Shown piece by piece: positions 24,685-32,851 of a stretch of 50,020 bases of DNA. The DNA lies in NCBI GenBank assembly GCA_016929415.1, contig JAFGIW010000224.1, forward strand, positions 1 through 50,020, in the 5' to 3' direction. Under the pieces are notes generated by a model. It had not been told where the DNA came from, made no database searches, and saw nothing but the letters and a program-made list of their open reading frames with translations. Every line of letters starts with the position of its first letter. Position 1 is the stretch's first letter. The position numbers and the translations under genes are program-made. This DNA comes from Chitinispirillaceae bacterium. GTDB lineage: Bacteria; Fibrobacterota; Chitinivibrionia; Chitinivibrionales; Chitinispirillaceae.

Positions 24685-25876
24685 CAGGCTTTTTCTCAGG
24701 TGCGAGGTGATCTGCGTGCCGGCGCATCGGTTCCTTAATTGTACGCGAAAACGACTGATCTTTCCAGGTGAATCTGCCGAAAATGCCGGTCAACACCGCA
24801 CCAAGGACAAGCGGAAGGTGTAAAAGGGATGCAAGCGGCAGGACGGCAAGCAGCTCCCGACGGCCAAAAAGGCGCAGTCCGGGAACGAGAAGCAGGCTTT
24901 CCCCGGCATATTTGACAAACAGCAAAGCAATGGCTGCAGGCAGCAGCCGGCTGTCGGTGATGCAAAGAAGCAACGCGGCCGCGAGCAGAACATAGAACAG
25001 AAAAACTCCCGAGAGCAGCAGCGTCTGTTTCGGATGATAGTTGACTGTTTTCGATCCCCACCGCGCCCGCTGATGGAACACCGCGCCGATTGTCTTCGTC
25101 GGCATGGTTTCCACAGAACCGCATTCCTCGGCCATATAGACGATCTCCCCTCGGCCCTGCTTCCATATTTCCTGCAGTAAAAGGTCGTCATCCCCTGAGA
25201 CGACATGGCCGATCCGTCCGGTCAGGCCTCCGGCCTGCGCAAACGCATCACGTCTGAAGGCAAAATTGTTGGCATTCGAATTAATCGGCAACCGCGCCCC
25301 GATTGCCGCCGCGGCAACGATGCCGTGCGAGAGAAAATCGAGTGACTGCAGTTGAAAAAATAAACGGTTCATGCCGGGGATATACCGGTAGGTGGTGATT
25401 CCTTGAACCAGCCCAACCGAAGGGGTAAAGTATCGGTCGATGGTTTCTAACCAGGCGGCGCCGACACGGCAATCGGCATCGGTAAAGACGATAATTTCAT
25501 GCCGCGCTCGTGCAACCCCCTGCGCCACCGCCCACTTCTTCGGCGACATGCCCGAGGGCGTTGCTTCAATTTTCAACAGCGACACCTGCGGATGACGGCT
25601 CTGGAAATCAGCCACGATCTCCCCGGTCCCGTCGGTTGACCGGTCGTCCACCACGATTACCTCGTAACGGTCGGAGGCAATCGACTGCCGCAAAACCGAC
25701 TCAAGACACGCTCCGATATTGCCCGACTCGTTGCGTGCTGCAATGACAACGGAAAACCGGTGGTCGCGGGGTTCGCCCGCGGGAGATAATGCAAGGAGTC
25801 CCCGGTAGAGAAACAGTACGACGGCGCAGTACCAGCAGGAGGCAACAGTCCCGAGAATAATGACGGCAGAGAGCAT
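24662..25876 (-). CDS. Membrane-bound family 2 glycosyltransferase
   Basis: The protein has an N-terminal membrane segment (IILGTVASCWYCAVVLFLY), a GT2 domain at ~40-270 and three to four C-terminal membrane segments. GT2 motifs are VVIAARNESGNI, EVIVVDDRSTDGT, DxD (IVFTDADCR), SGDDDLLLQEIW and the processive-type motif HQRARW. This is the architecture of membrane polysaccharide or glycolipid glycosyltransferases. Donor and acceptor are unknown. Position next to gpgS suggests a shared glucosyl product, but no direct evidence. Starts at ATG 25876, overlapping the nadE stop by 1 nt. Confidence 0.82.
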   Translation of the reverse strand: MLSAVIILGTVASCWYCAVVLFLYRGLLALSPAGEPRDHRFSVVIAARNESGNIGACLESVLRQSIASDRYEVIVVDDRSTDGTGEIVADFQSRHPQVSLLKIEATPSGMSPKKWAVAQGVARARHEIIVFTDADCRVGAAWLETIDRYFTPSVGLVQGITTYRYIPGMNRLFFQLQSLDFLSHGIVAAAAIGARLPINSNANNFAFRRDAFAQAGGLTGRIGHVVSGDDDLLLQEIWKQGRGEIVYMAEECGSVETMPTKTIGAVFHQRARWGSKTVNYHPKQTLLLSGVFLFYVLLAAALLLCITDSRLLPAAIALLFVKYAGESLLLVPGLRLFGRRELLAVLPLASLLHLPLVLGAVLTGIFGRFTWKDQSFSRTIKEPMRRHADHLAPEKKPDDSNLQV

Positions 25877-27525
25877 TATAACCAGTCGTAGCGGGCTGCA
25901 ATGGGAAAACGCCGGCCCGGACCGAATGCTTTCGGCGTCACTTTCAGGCCAATCGGCGCCTGCCGTCGTTTATACTCGCTCCGTGATATCGCCTTCGTGA
26001 CCCAGGCAACAGTCTCCCGGTTTAATCCTTGGGCAACAATCTCTTCCAGTGAATCTCCCCGTTCAACCAGCCGTTCCAGAATGGCATCGAGCACAGGGTA
26101 GGGCGGGAGCGAATCCTCGTCCTTCTGGTTCGGACGGAGTTCCGCCGATGGGGCTTTGGTGATGATCTGCCGGGGGATGACCTCCCCGTCACGATTAATA
26201 TACGCGGCAAGTTGGTATACCATCTCTTTCGGGAGGTCGGAAATGACGCTCATACCGCCATTCATGTCCCCGTAAAGCGTACTGTACCCCACGGCGAGCT
26301 CGCTTTTATTGCCGGTAGCGAGCAACAGTAAATTGAATTTATTCGAAAGCGCCATGAGAATCGTGCCGCGGATGCGCGCCTGAAGGTTCTCTTCGGCAAT
26401 ACCGGGCGGCATGCCGGCGAAAAACGGTTCGAGCGCGGCGCAGAGTGACGCAAAGGTGTTTTCCATGGGGATACGGGAGAACCTGATGCCGAGCCGCCGC
26501 GCAAGTTCCTCCGAATCATTGACGCTCCCCGGTGACGAAAACCGTGACGGCAAGGTCACCCCCCAGACGTTGCCCGGTCCCACCGCACGGCTCGCGATCA
26601 CCGCGGTCAGCGCGGAGTCGATACCGCCGGAGAGGCCGAGCAGCACTTTCGAAAAACCGCACTTCCTGACGTAATCGACCACCCCCAGAACCAGTGCATC
26701 GTGAACCGAACCGATCCGGTCATGGCCGGGGACTGCGCACGGTGCGTCGGGGCGTTGCGTGTCAATAACGGTTATTGCCTCCCTGAATGCCGGTAATTGA
26801 TTGCGCAGCGTCCCTTCAGGGTCGAAGAACATGCTGTTGCCGTCGAAAATCAGGTCGTCATTGCCGCCGATCTGGTTGACAAATATCAATGGAAGCCGGT
26901 GCCTGCGGGCGTGACGCTGCATGATGGAATACCGCACGTGCTCCTTGCCGCTGTGGAACGGCGAGGCGCTGATGTTGACAAGAAGCGTCGCCCCCGCCGC
27001 GGCGAGTTCCGCCACCGGTTCCCTTTCGTAGAGACGCGCGGGCCCGATTTCGGGATCGTTCCAGGCATCTTCACAGATGGTGACCCCGAGCGTCTCGCCT
27101 TTAAACGCGACGACCGATAGCGGCCCGGAGGGTTCGAAATATCGTGCTTCATCAAAAATATCGTAGGCGGGGAGAAGCGTCTTGTGCTGTTTGAGAAGGA
27201 TTTCACCGTTGAGCAGAAGCACCGCGGCATTCGCCAGCCGCTTGCCGTACTGTTTCCCGGAGGGCAGTATGGTGCCGAAAAGAACGGCGCTGCGGGGATA
27301 CGAACGCGAAACAGTCGTCAACCGTTCGAGCGCCGCCATGCTCTGCCGCACGAACCACTCTTTTTCGATCAGGTCGCGCGGCGGGTACCCCTGCAGGAAA
27401 AGCTCCGGGAAGATGAAAAGGTCGCAACCGGATGACCTGTTCGCTTCGAGCGCCTCACAAAGACGGTCGGCGTTCCCCTTCACGTCGCCGACGAGCGGAT
27501 TTAGCTGGCAAATTGCAATTTTCAT
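25876..27525 (-). CDS. nadE: Glutamine-dependent NAD+ synthetase
   Basis: NadE amidates deamido-NAD with ammonia from glutamine. The first ~260 residues form a nitrilase-type glutaminase with the catalytic Glu in FPELFLQGYPPRDL, the Lys in KTLLPAYDIFDEARYF and the Cys in GVTICEDAWND. The synthetase domain has the PP-loop GLSGGIDSALTAVIA, the GNKSELAVGYSTLYGD stretch, and AELRPNQKDEDSLPPY. It ends with FGPGRRFPIAARYDW, usual for the family. The length of 549 is typical. It lies in the leftward run between glycosyltransferase genes, which it may share only by operon position. Confidence 0.95.
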   Translation of the reverse strand: MKIAICQLNPLVGDVKGNADRLCEALEANRSSGCDLFIFPELFLQGYPPRDLIEKEWFVRQSMAALERLTTVSRSYPRSAVLFGTILPSGKQYGKRLANAAVLLLNGEILLKQHKTLLPAYDIFDEARYFEPSGPLSVVAFKGETLGVTICEDAWNDPEIGPARLYEREPVAELAAAGATLLVNISASPFHSGKEHVRYSIMQRHARRHRLPLIFVNQIGGNDDLIFDGNSMFFDPEGTLRNQLPAFREAITVIDTQRPDAPCAVPGHDRIGSVHDALVLGVVDYVRKCGFSKVLLGLSGGIDSALTAVIASRAVGPGNVWGVTLPSRFSSPGSVNDSEELARRLGIRFSRIPMENTFASLCAALEPFFAGMPPGIAEENLQARIRGTILMALSNKFNLLLLATGNKSELAVGYSTLYGDMNGGMSVISDLPKEMVYQLAAYINRDGEVIPRQIITKAPSAELRPNQKDEDSLPPYPVLDAILERLVERGDSLEEIVAQGLNRETVAWVTKAISRSEYKRRQAPIGLKVTPKAFGPGRRFPIAARYDWL

Positions 27526-27682
27526 TTCAGAGCATCGCTCCCATACCTGTTGACAATTCAGGGACAGACCGCATCATTGAGGCCCGAAACCCGCGCTAAA
27601 AATACCCCACCCGCCCCTTCGCGGGCAAGAAACCATTTCCGCGCCCCCTCCGGTACGTTGTTTCCCCCTTCGAGGCGGCGGA

Positions 27683-29266
27683 TCAATACCGCGGGCAACT
27701 CCTGCAGCGTTCATTCCTGTTGTCGCACATGGCCGTGCGCCACTCCCGCATGATCTCGCCGTTCCATATCGTGTCGAAGGACTGTTGCATGATGTTTCCG
27801 GCGACAGTATCCGGCGCGCAGTTGCATGGGGTGACGTTCCCCTGCGCATCGACCACCGCAATGCGCCACGGCGCAAGGCAATGCGTATGGCGGGTCGATC
27901 GGCGGATGATGTCGTCGTGCGAATTGACAAGACAATAACGAAGCCCGGCTTTCACGCTGGAGAAATCATGGATGTGCGGACCGAGCAGGAGGATGCCACT
28001 CTCCCGTGCACGGCGGACGGCGCTGTCGATGGAAAGTGCCTCGGGAGCGGCGGCGCAGGCATTATGACGGTTTTCCGGGAAATTCAGGTCGGTCACCGTC
28101 AGGGCGGGCAGGCCGAACGAACCGGCGAGATCGATCAACGCGGAAAGCCCTTCGACATTTTCTCTCGAAAGCGTCGTAAAAAGGGATGTCGAAACGAGAT
28201 GGCAAGCCGCGGCGATATGCTCCTTGACCTTTTCAAGTGATGCCCCGTCGCGAAGCCGGGCGAACAGCTCCTCCTTCGCAGCATCGACGCTGAAAGTCAG
28301 TTCGTCAAGCCCCGCGTCGCGAAGCCGCAGGAGCATTTCCGCATCAGCGGCCAGTCCGTTGGTCACCATCCATGTCCGCGCGCCTCGTGCGTGCGCCCGT
28401 GCGACAAATCCGGCGCACCCGGGGTGCAGGAGCGGCTCCCCGAGACCGACGAAAACCACCTCGCCCCGGATGGCGCATGAGTCAAGTGCTTTTATGAAAA
28501 GTGCCGGGGTCATGTCGCCCCCCCCCCTATCGCGGCCGTACAGGGTGCGGGCGCAGTATTTACAGCGGAGCTGACAACGGGAGGTTATTTCCAGATCGAG
28601 CCGCGCAGGCGGCGGAGCGGCCGGGCCGAGGCCGAGTTCATCAAGAGCAACGCCCGCCGCTGTTGTAAGCAGGCGAACCGCCGGATCGAGCGCAGCGGCG
28701 GCAACCGATAAACCGGCAATGCATTTCGCCAGTGCCTCCCGGCCTTCAAACGACTCATTCACCTCATGACCGGTATTTTTCGCCACGACCCGGCGAAAAC
28801 CCCGCCCTTCCAACGCCGCCTCATCGACCCATGAATCGTGCTCACCAATCAGGCAAACCCGGTCAATGACATACTCCGGCAGCGACAGTTCCGACACCTC
28901 CCTGATAAAAAGGGCGATCCGTGCCAGCGCGGTTGCCGAAAATGCAACAGACGGCGGAATTGCCGGAACGGACGTTTGCGCTGAGGCGGGCATGGCAATG
29001 GCGATGACGCTGCAGACGCGGTACGTGACGGCGGCCCTGAGCGCTGCCGCCGCACCAAGCGAATGGCCGATAAGCACCGTCGGTGACGAACCGTGATGTT
29101 GTCCGACAGTATCAACCCATGCCTGCGGTCCATGCGTTTCGAGGTCCGGAAGCGTGAGCGCGCAGGCGGTGACACCCAGTTCGCGCAGAAGCGGCATGAA
29201 AGGATCCCACCACGAGGGACCATTTCCCATACCGTGCAGCAGAAGCGCCCGCAGCCGCGGTTTCAC
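27683..29266 (-). CDS. Alpha/beta hydrolase-radical SAM/SPASM fusion protein
   Basis: The protein is a two-enzyme fusion. Residues ~1-190 are a small alpha/beta hydrolase with opening LLLHGMGNGPSWW, nucleophile elbow GHSLG (Ser69), likely Asp144 in GEHDSW and His167 in NTGHEVN; the triad is intact. Residues ~222-420 are a radical SAM domain with the CxxxCxxC motif CQLRCKYC (231, 235, 238) and GLGEPLLHP. Residues ~460-527 are a SPASM-like region with cysteines 463, 481, 483, 514, 521 and 524 around HCLAPWRIAVVDAQGNVTPC and CRSCPRY. SPASM domains bind extra iron-sulfur clusters in enzymes that modify peptides, sugars or other substrates. The start overlaps the GT1-like gene by 4 nt. The substrate is unknown. 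Confidence 0.88.
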   Translation of the reverse strand: MKPRLRALLLHGMGNGPSWWDPFMPLLRELGVTACALTLPDLETHGPQAWVDTVGQHHGSSPTVLIGHSLGAAAALRAAVTYRVCSVIAIAMPASAQTSVPAIPPSVAFSATALARIALFIREVSELSLPEYVIDRVCLIGEHDSWVDEAALEGRGFRRVVAKNTGHEVNESFEGREALAKCIAGLSVAAAALDPAVRLLTTAAGVALDELGLGPAAPPPARLDLEITSRCQLRCKYCARTLYGRDRGGGDMTPALFIKALDSCAIRGEVVFVGLGEPLLHPGCAGFVARAHARGARTWMVTNGLAADAEMLLRLRDAGLDELTFSVDAAKEELFARLRDGASLEKVKEHIAAACHLVSTSLFTTLSRENVEGLSALIDLAGSFGLPALTVTDLNFPENRHNACAAAPEALSIDSAVRRARESGILLLGPHIHDFSSVKAGLRYCLVNSHDDIIRRSTRHTHCLAPWRIAVVDAQGNVTPCNCAPDTVAGNIMQQSFDTIWNGEIMREWRTAMCDNRNERCRSCPRY

Positions 29267-30474
29267 GCCATACCTTTAACTATCGCGAGTACTTTCTCCC
29301 GGGTGGTGATGTCCGCCAGCAGTTTACTTATCCGGCGGCGTTCGCCGTAACCGTCCGGATTTCCGGTCATCACATCCAGCAGTTGGCCGAAGCGTTTCTG
29401 ATCAAAGGGGTGACGATACCGGTCGGCGTCCCCGAGAAAGACGACATTGTGACGGTAGACCTCTCCGCATCCGCTTCGTGCAAGATTGATCCCGTTGGTT
29501 GCCTGTTCCGGCTGCATGGGGATCACGAGCGACGGCACGGCAAATTTCAAATTCATGTAGCAGGCACCCACCCCGCCGGTACAAACGACAAGGTCCGCGC
29601 GGCGAAGCACATCGGAAGGCGCAAGAAAGGGTCGGCAGAACAGGCGTTCGGTGCTCCACGACGGGCCTTTGTCACCCGAACTCATGAGGAGGCGGAAGCC
29701 GCGCGCAAGACACTCGTTGATGATCGTGGCCATGGTCTGTTCGCTCTTCATGAGCGTCCCCGAATTTAAATAGACGGTAAACTGATTGCCGTTGCGTCGC
29801 CAGGGAACCTTTTCGCCGATGTCGTCCCATCCCTCCCACACCACCGGCCCGATATAGTTATGCGAAGGCGGCAGCGAGGTGATGCCGGCGATCTCCGGAA
29901 TTTCATAAATGCAGTTGACGTTACCCAGCAGGAATTCGAGCGCCGACGACGGGACGTCCCTATGCCGTTTTTCAAGCGACTGCCTGAACGATTTCGCGGC
30001 AAATGCCCAGAAGATCCGGAATATTTTCTTCTGGTCTCTGCGTTCCGGCGTCTCCTTTTCGTCAAAGCCGAGCACCGAATCGTTCCACGGCAGCATGCAT
30101 GCGCCGTTGATGCTCAGATGCGGCGTGCTTTTACGGCTTATTCCCGAAACAAAATCGAATATGCCGATGATCAGGTCGGGACGCACCGTATCGATGACCG
30201 CCTCCTGCGAGGTAACGCACGCCTCGCAGTAGACGCCGTCGGAGAACCACCCCGGACTCGGAAACGGCTTTCCCGACGGTTCCCACAGTTCAAGAATGCC
30301 GTGGCAACGGGGCCAGAATCCCTGCACCCAGTTTTTACGGCTGTTCGACACGCCGATATGGGTTTCATAACCCTCTTCGGCCAGCCATTTACAGAGGGAC
30401 AACGCCCGCGACACATGCGAGAGTGTGTTTGAATTCGGGAAAATGAGGATTCGCTTGCCTGCCGTCATGACCAT
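29263..30474 (-). CDS. Family 1/28-like GT-B glycosyltransferase
   Basis: The 403-residue protein has a GT-B fold. The N-terminal half opens with ILIFPNSNTLSHVSRALSLC, in line with MurG and macrolide-type glycosyltransferases (x-H-x5-L). The donor-binding half holds CTGGVGACYMNLKFAVPSLV and PMQPEQATNGINLARSG, the typical GGxGA...P...EQ..N pattern. Acceptor unknown. It overlaps the hydrolase-radical SAM gene by 4 nt, so the products likely work in one pathway. An acyltransferase gene lies 33 nt upstream. Confidence 0.8.
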   Translation of the reverse strand: MVMTAGKRILIFPNSNTLSHVSRALSLCKWLAEEGYETHIGVSNSRKNWVQGFWPRCHGILELWEPSGKPFPSPGWFSDGVYCEACVTSQEAVIDTVRPDLIIGIFDFVSGISRKSTPHLSINGACMLPWNDSVLGFDEKETPERRDQKKIFRIFWAFAAKSFRQSLEKRHRDVPSSALEFLLGNVNCIYEIPEIAGITSLPPSHNYIGPVVWEGWDDIGEKVPWRRNGNQFTVYLNSGTLMKSEQTMATIINECLARGFRLLMSSGDKGPSWSTERLFCRPFLAPSDVLRRADLVVCTGGVGACYMNLKFAVPSLVIPMQPEQATNGINLARSGCGEVYRHNVVFLGDADRYRHPFDQKRFGQLLDVMTGNPDGYGERRRISKLLADITTREKVLAIVKGMA

Positions 30475-30507
30475 TATTCCCCGTGTGCAGGGTAGTGTTA
30501 TATATAG

Positions 30508-31437
30508 TCAATCACTGCAACCGTTCCAGAAATCGTAGAAATTATACCATTGATACGGATACGACCGCACGACATCCTCCAGTGCAGCCACATACCTCAT
30601 GCATGCCGTCTCGATCCCCGTTTTCGTGTTTTCAACCGCAAAATGGGGCAACGCTCTGACCAGATACCGGCTTATGCCCCGTTGAATGCAGAACGCCGGC
30701 ACAACGGGGGCACCGGTTGCGGCCGCGATGCGGTAGGGAGCATCGGGAAACAGCGCGGCCCCCCCGAAAAACGGAACACGGATCCCGCCGGAGACCGTAC
30801 GATCGCCGTGCATGACAATTATATGGTTTTTCGCAAGACCGGCACGGACCCGCAGGATGGTGTCGAGGGGATCGTTGGAAAATATCGGTTGAAAAGGAAG
30901 CTCCCGTTCGCGGGAGAACCGTTCGTACAACTCCCTGATTTCAGGACGCTCATTTTCGAACATGACGACCGACACCGGTGCGCCGAGACGGTTAAAAAAA
31001 CGGCCCGCCACCTCCCAGTTCCCCACATGCGCGCTCAACAGGATAACTCCTTTTTTAAGCTGCAGCGCATCACTGATTCTCTGCGTATCGGGAAACTCGA
31101 CCTTGAAACCTCTCCCACCGCGAAGCCGCAGATAAAGCCGGTCTAGAATCACCTCGGAGAAGGAAAATACCAGCCTCCATCCGTGCCACAGCAGGCCCAC
31201 CCGCCCGCTTCCCGGAAATCTGCGGCGCAGATACGGCAGGCTGTCGAAACGGATCTTCGGTTTGAAGAGGAAATAGAAAAGCGATACACCGATCAGAATA
31301 ATACCGGCGAACCGCCGGCCGAAAATGCGCAGAACGATGAAAAAACCCCGATGCCCCAGCCGCGTACCCATGGTCTGTCCGGACCATGAACGGGCGGATT
31401 GATTAACCGTTGCTGCGCCGCTTGAGGGTGTGTTCAT
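30508..31437 (-). CDS. LpxL-like acyltransferase (lysophospholipid/lipid A type)
   Basis: This 309-residue protein matches the Kdo/lipid A late acyltransferase and lysophospholipid acyltransferase group. A membrane helix is at ~43-60 (FAGIILIGVSLFYFLFKP). The catalytic HX4(D/E) motif is HVGNWE within LLSAHVGNWEVAG, and RVPFFGGAALFPDAPYRIAAATGAPVV contains the GxP-type acyl-binding block. The acyl acceptor is not known; with two glycosyltransferase genes downstream, a glycolipid is a natural guess. The start at ATG 31437 lacks a ribosome site and ATG 31371 is an alternative. Confidence 0.8.
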   Translation of the reverse strand: MNTPSSGAATVNQSARSWSGQTMGTRLGHRGFFIVLRIFGRRFAGIILIGVSLFYFLFKPKIRFDSLPYLRRRFPGSGRVGLLWHGWRLVFSFSEVILDRLYLRLRGGRGFKVEFPDTQRISDALQLKKGVILLSAHVGNWEVAGRFFNRLGAPVSVVMFENERPEIRELYERFSRERELPFQPIFSNDPLDTILRVRAGLAKNHIIVMHGDRTVSGGIRVPFFGGAALFPDAPYRIAAATGAPVVPAFCIQRGISRYLVRALPHFAVENTKTGIETACMRYVAALEDVVRSYPYQWYNFYDFWNGCSD

Positions 31438-31747
31438 AAAACGGACATAGGGGGTAATGGATTGATCGAAAAAGTTGACCGTCCAAGAAACAGATCGGGG
31501 CAGGAAGAAACGGTCGGAGGTCTGATTTCCCGCAACCGGGCCGAAATTTTAAAAGCCCTTGTGCTGTCCACGCTGCTTTTCCGGTCCCGCCGCCGTGAAA
31601 AACAGGTCCCGTCCATCGAGCAAAATAGCTGTTGATGAGGCGGAAATCAAGAAAAGCCGGTTGTGCCATACCGTGGTGGCAATAATTAATTTTATATAGA
31701 ATTTTGATTCCCGTTGAAGGCCATTACAATCATTGGGGAAACTGCAA
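31438..31747. other. Intergenic region between divergent genes
   Basis: About 310 nt separate the leftward acyltransferase and the rightward hydrolase. An AT-rich stretch (31681-31712, TATATAGAAT) may hold promoter elements, but no confident pair of boxes is seen. Small frames here have poor coding character. Confidence 0.45.
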
Positions 31748-32665
31748 ATGACTGCATCCGCACCTTCGCCATCACGTAGCACCGGCTCCCCATCGTTTGA
31801 GTCGATCCCGTACGAAGAATACCGTAAAACCGGCGGCAACAGTTTCGTCGAAGTGCAGGACGGCCTGACCAACTATGAACTTTCCGGCGATGCTTCACGT
31901 GCTCATACGGCAATTATGATCCACGGCGGAACGATTCCGCTCTGCATCTGGGAGCCGCAGATGGCTGCGCTCCTCGGCGCCGGTTTCAGGGTACTCCGTT
32001 ACGACCAGTACGGCCGCGGCTTTTCCGACCGCCCGAAAACCGTCTATTCACAAGACCTTTTCCTGCGGCAACTCAAAGGGCTTCTTGACGCGCTGCAGAT
32101 CTTCACGCCGGTCACCCTGGTCGGCCCGAGCTTCGGCGGGGCCATTGCCGTCAATTTCGCGGCGCATCACCCGGAAAGAGTCCGGTCGATCATCCTTGTT
32201 TCCCCGGCGCTCAATCTCATCAATTCCGAGTCCCCGCTTTCAGGCACGATTAAATTGCTGCGCACGCCCGTTATCGGCGAGCTGCTTTACAGATTGTTCA
32301 TCCGCTCGAAAATCATCGCCCGCGGAAGGGCCCTGGTTCCAGGCGGAAAGGGCTCGCCGTGCGACACCACCTTCCTCAATCAATTCACCTGCAGGGGAAC
32401 GCAGCACGGGCTCTTCTCCATGTTCAGAAGCGACGCCTACGGCGATTACCGGGAACTCACGCGGAAAACAGGGAAACTCATTCCGCACATCCTGCTGATC
32501 AGGGGGAAGCAGGATACCGAAATCACCCGAAAAATGATCGACGAGATCAGGGACGACCTGCCGACAGCCGAGTTCGTCGAAATTGAAAACAGCGGCCATG
32601 GCGCCTGTTCCGATGCTGCGGAGGAGTTCAACAGGATGGCGATTGAGTTTATCGGGAAACATTGA
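31748..32665 (+). CDS. Alpha/beta hydrolase
   Basis: The 305-residue protein has the classical alpha/beta hydrolase fold: oxyanion region IMIHGGTIPLCIWEPQ, the YDQYGRGFSDRP loop, the nucleophile elbow VGPSFGGAIAV, a C-terminal acid in RGKQDTEITRKM and the His in ENSGHGACSD. The elbow GPSFGG is unusual only in the Pro before Ser. The family covers esterases, lipases and C-C hydrolases, so the substrate cannot be given. ATG 31748 has GGGGA 8 nt upstream and is preferred over the in-frame TTG at 31733. It is divergent from the acyltransferase gene and could act in the same lipid pathway, which is inference. Confidence 0.85.
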   Translation: MTASAPSPSRSTGSPSFESIPYEEYRKTGGNSFVEVQDGLTNYELSGDASRAHTAIMIHGGTIPLCIWEPQMAALLGAGFRVLRYDQYGRGFSDRPKTVYSQDLFLRQLKGLLDALQIFTPVTLVGPSFGGAIAVNFAAHHPERVRSIILVSPALNLINSESPLSGTIKLLRTPVIGELLYRLFIRSKIIARGRALVPGGKGSPCDTTFLNQFTCRGTQHGLFSMFRSDAYGDYRELTRKTGKLIPHILLIRGKQDTEITRKMIDEIRDDLPTAEFVEIENSGHGACSDAAEEFNRMAIEFIGKH

Positions 32666-32769
32666 GCACCCCCTTCCCCGCCGTACTGCTCCATCGTTTT
32701 TTATTCAACCGGCCCGGCGACCGTTTCATGATGAAAATCAGCAGCAGAGAAAGGCGCAGCACATATAGG

Positions 32770-32803
32770 AAGGGCGTCCGTGAGATCGCTCACGGACGCC
32801 CTT
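32770..32803. terminator. Bidirectional hairpin between convergent genes
   Basis: AAGGGCGTCCGTGAG and CTCACGGACGCCCTT form a perfect 15-bp stem with a 4-nt loop (ATCG). It lies between the convergent hydrolase and carboxypeptidase-regulatory protein genes. No long T run follows on either strand, so termination efficiency is unclear. Confidence 0.75.
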
Positions 32804-32851
32804 TGCATGTACCCGCAGGGGCAAAAAACCCCGCAGCCCTCTAATGAAATC

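Noticed and set aside
31403..31669. An 88-codon minus-strand frame upstream of the acyltransferase gene
   Set aside because: Its composition is not protein-like, and it overlaps the acyltransferase start in another frame.
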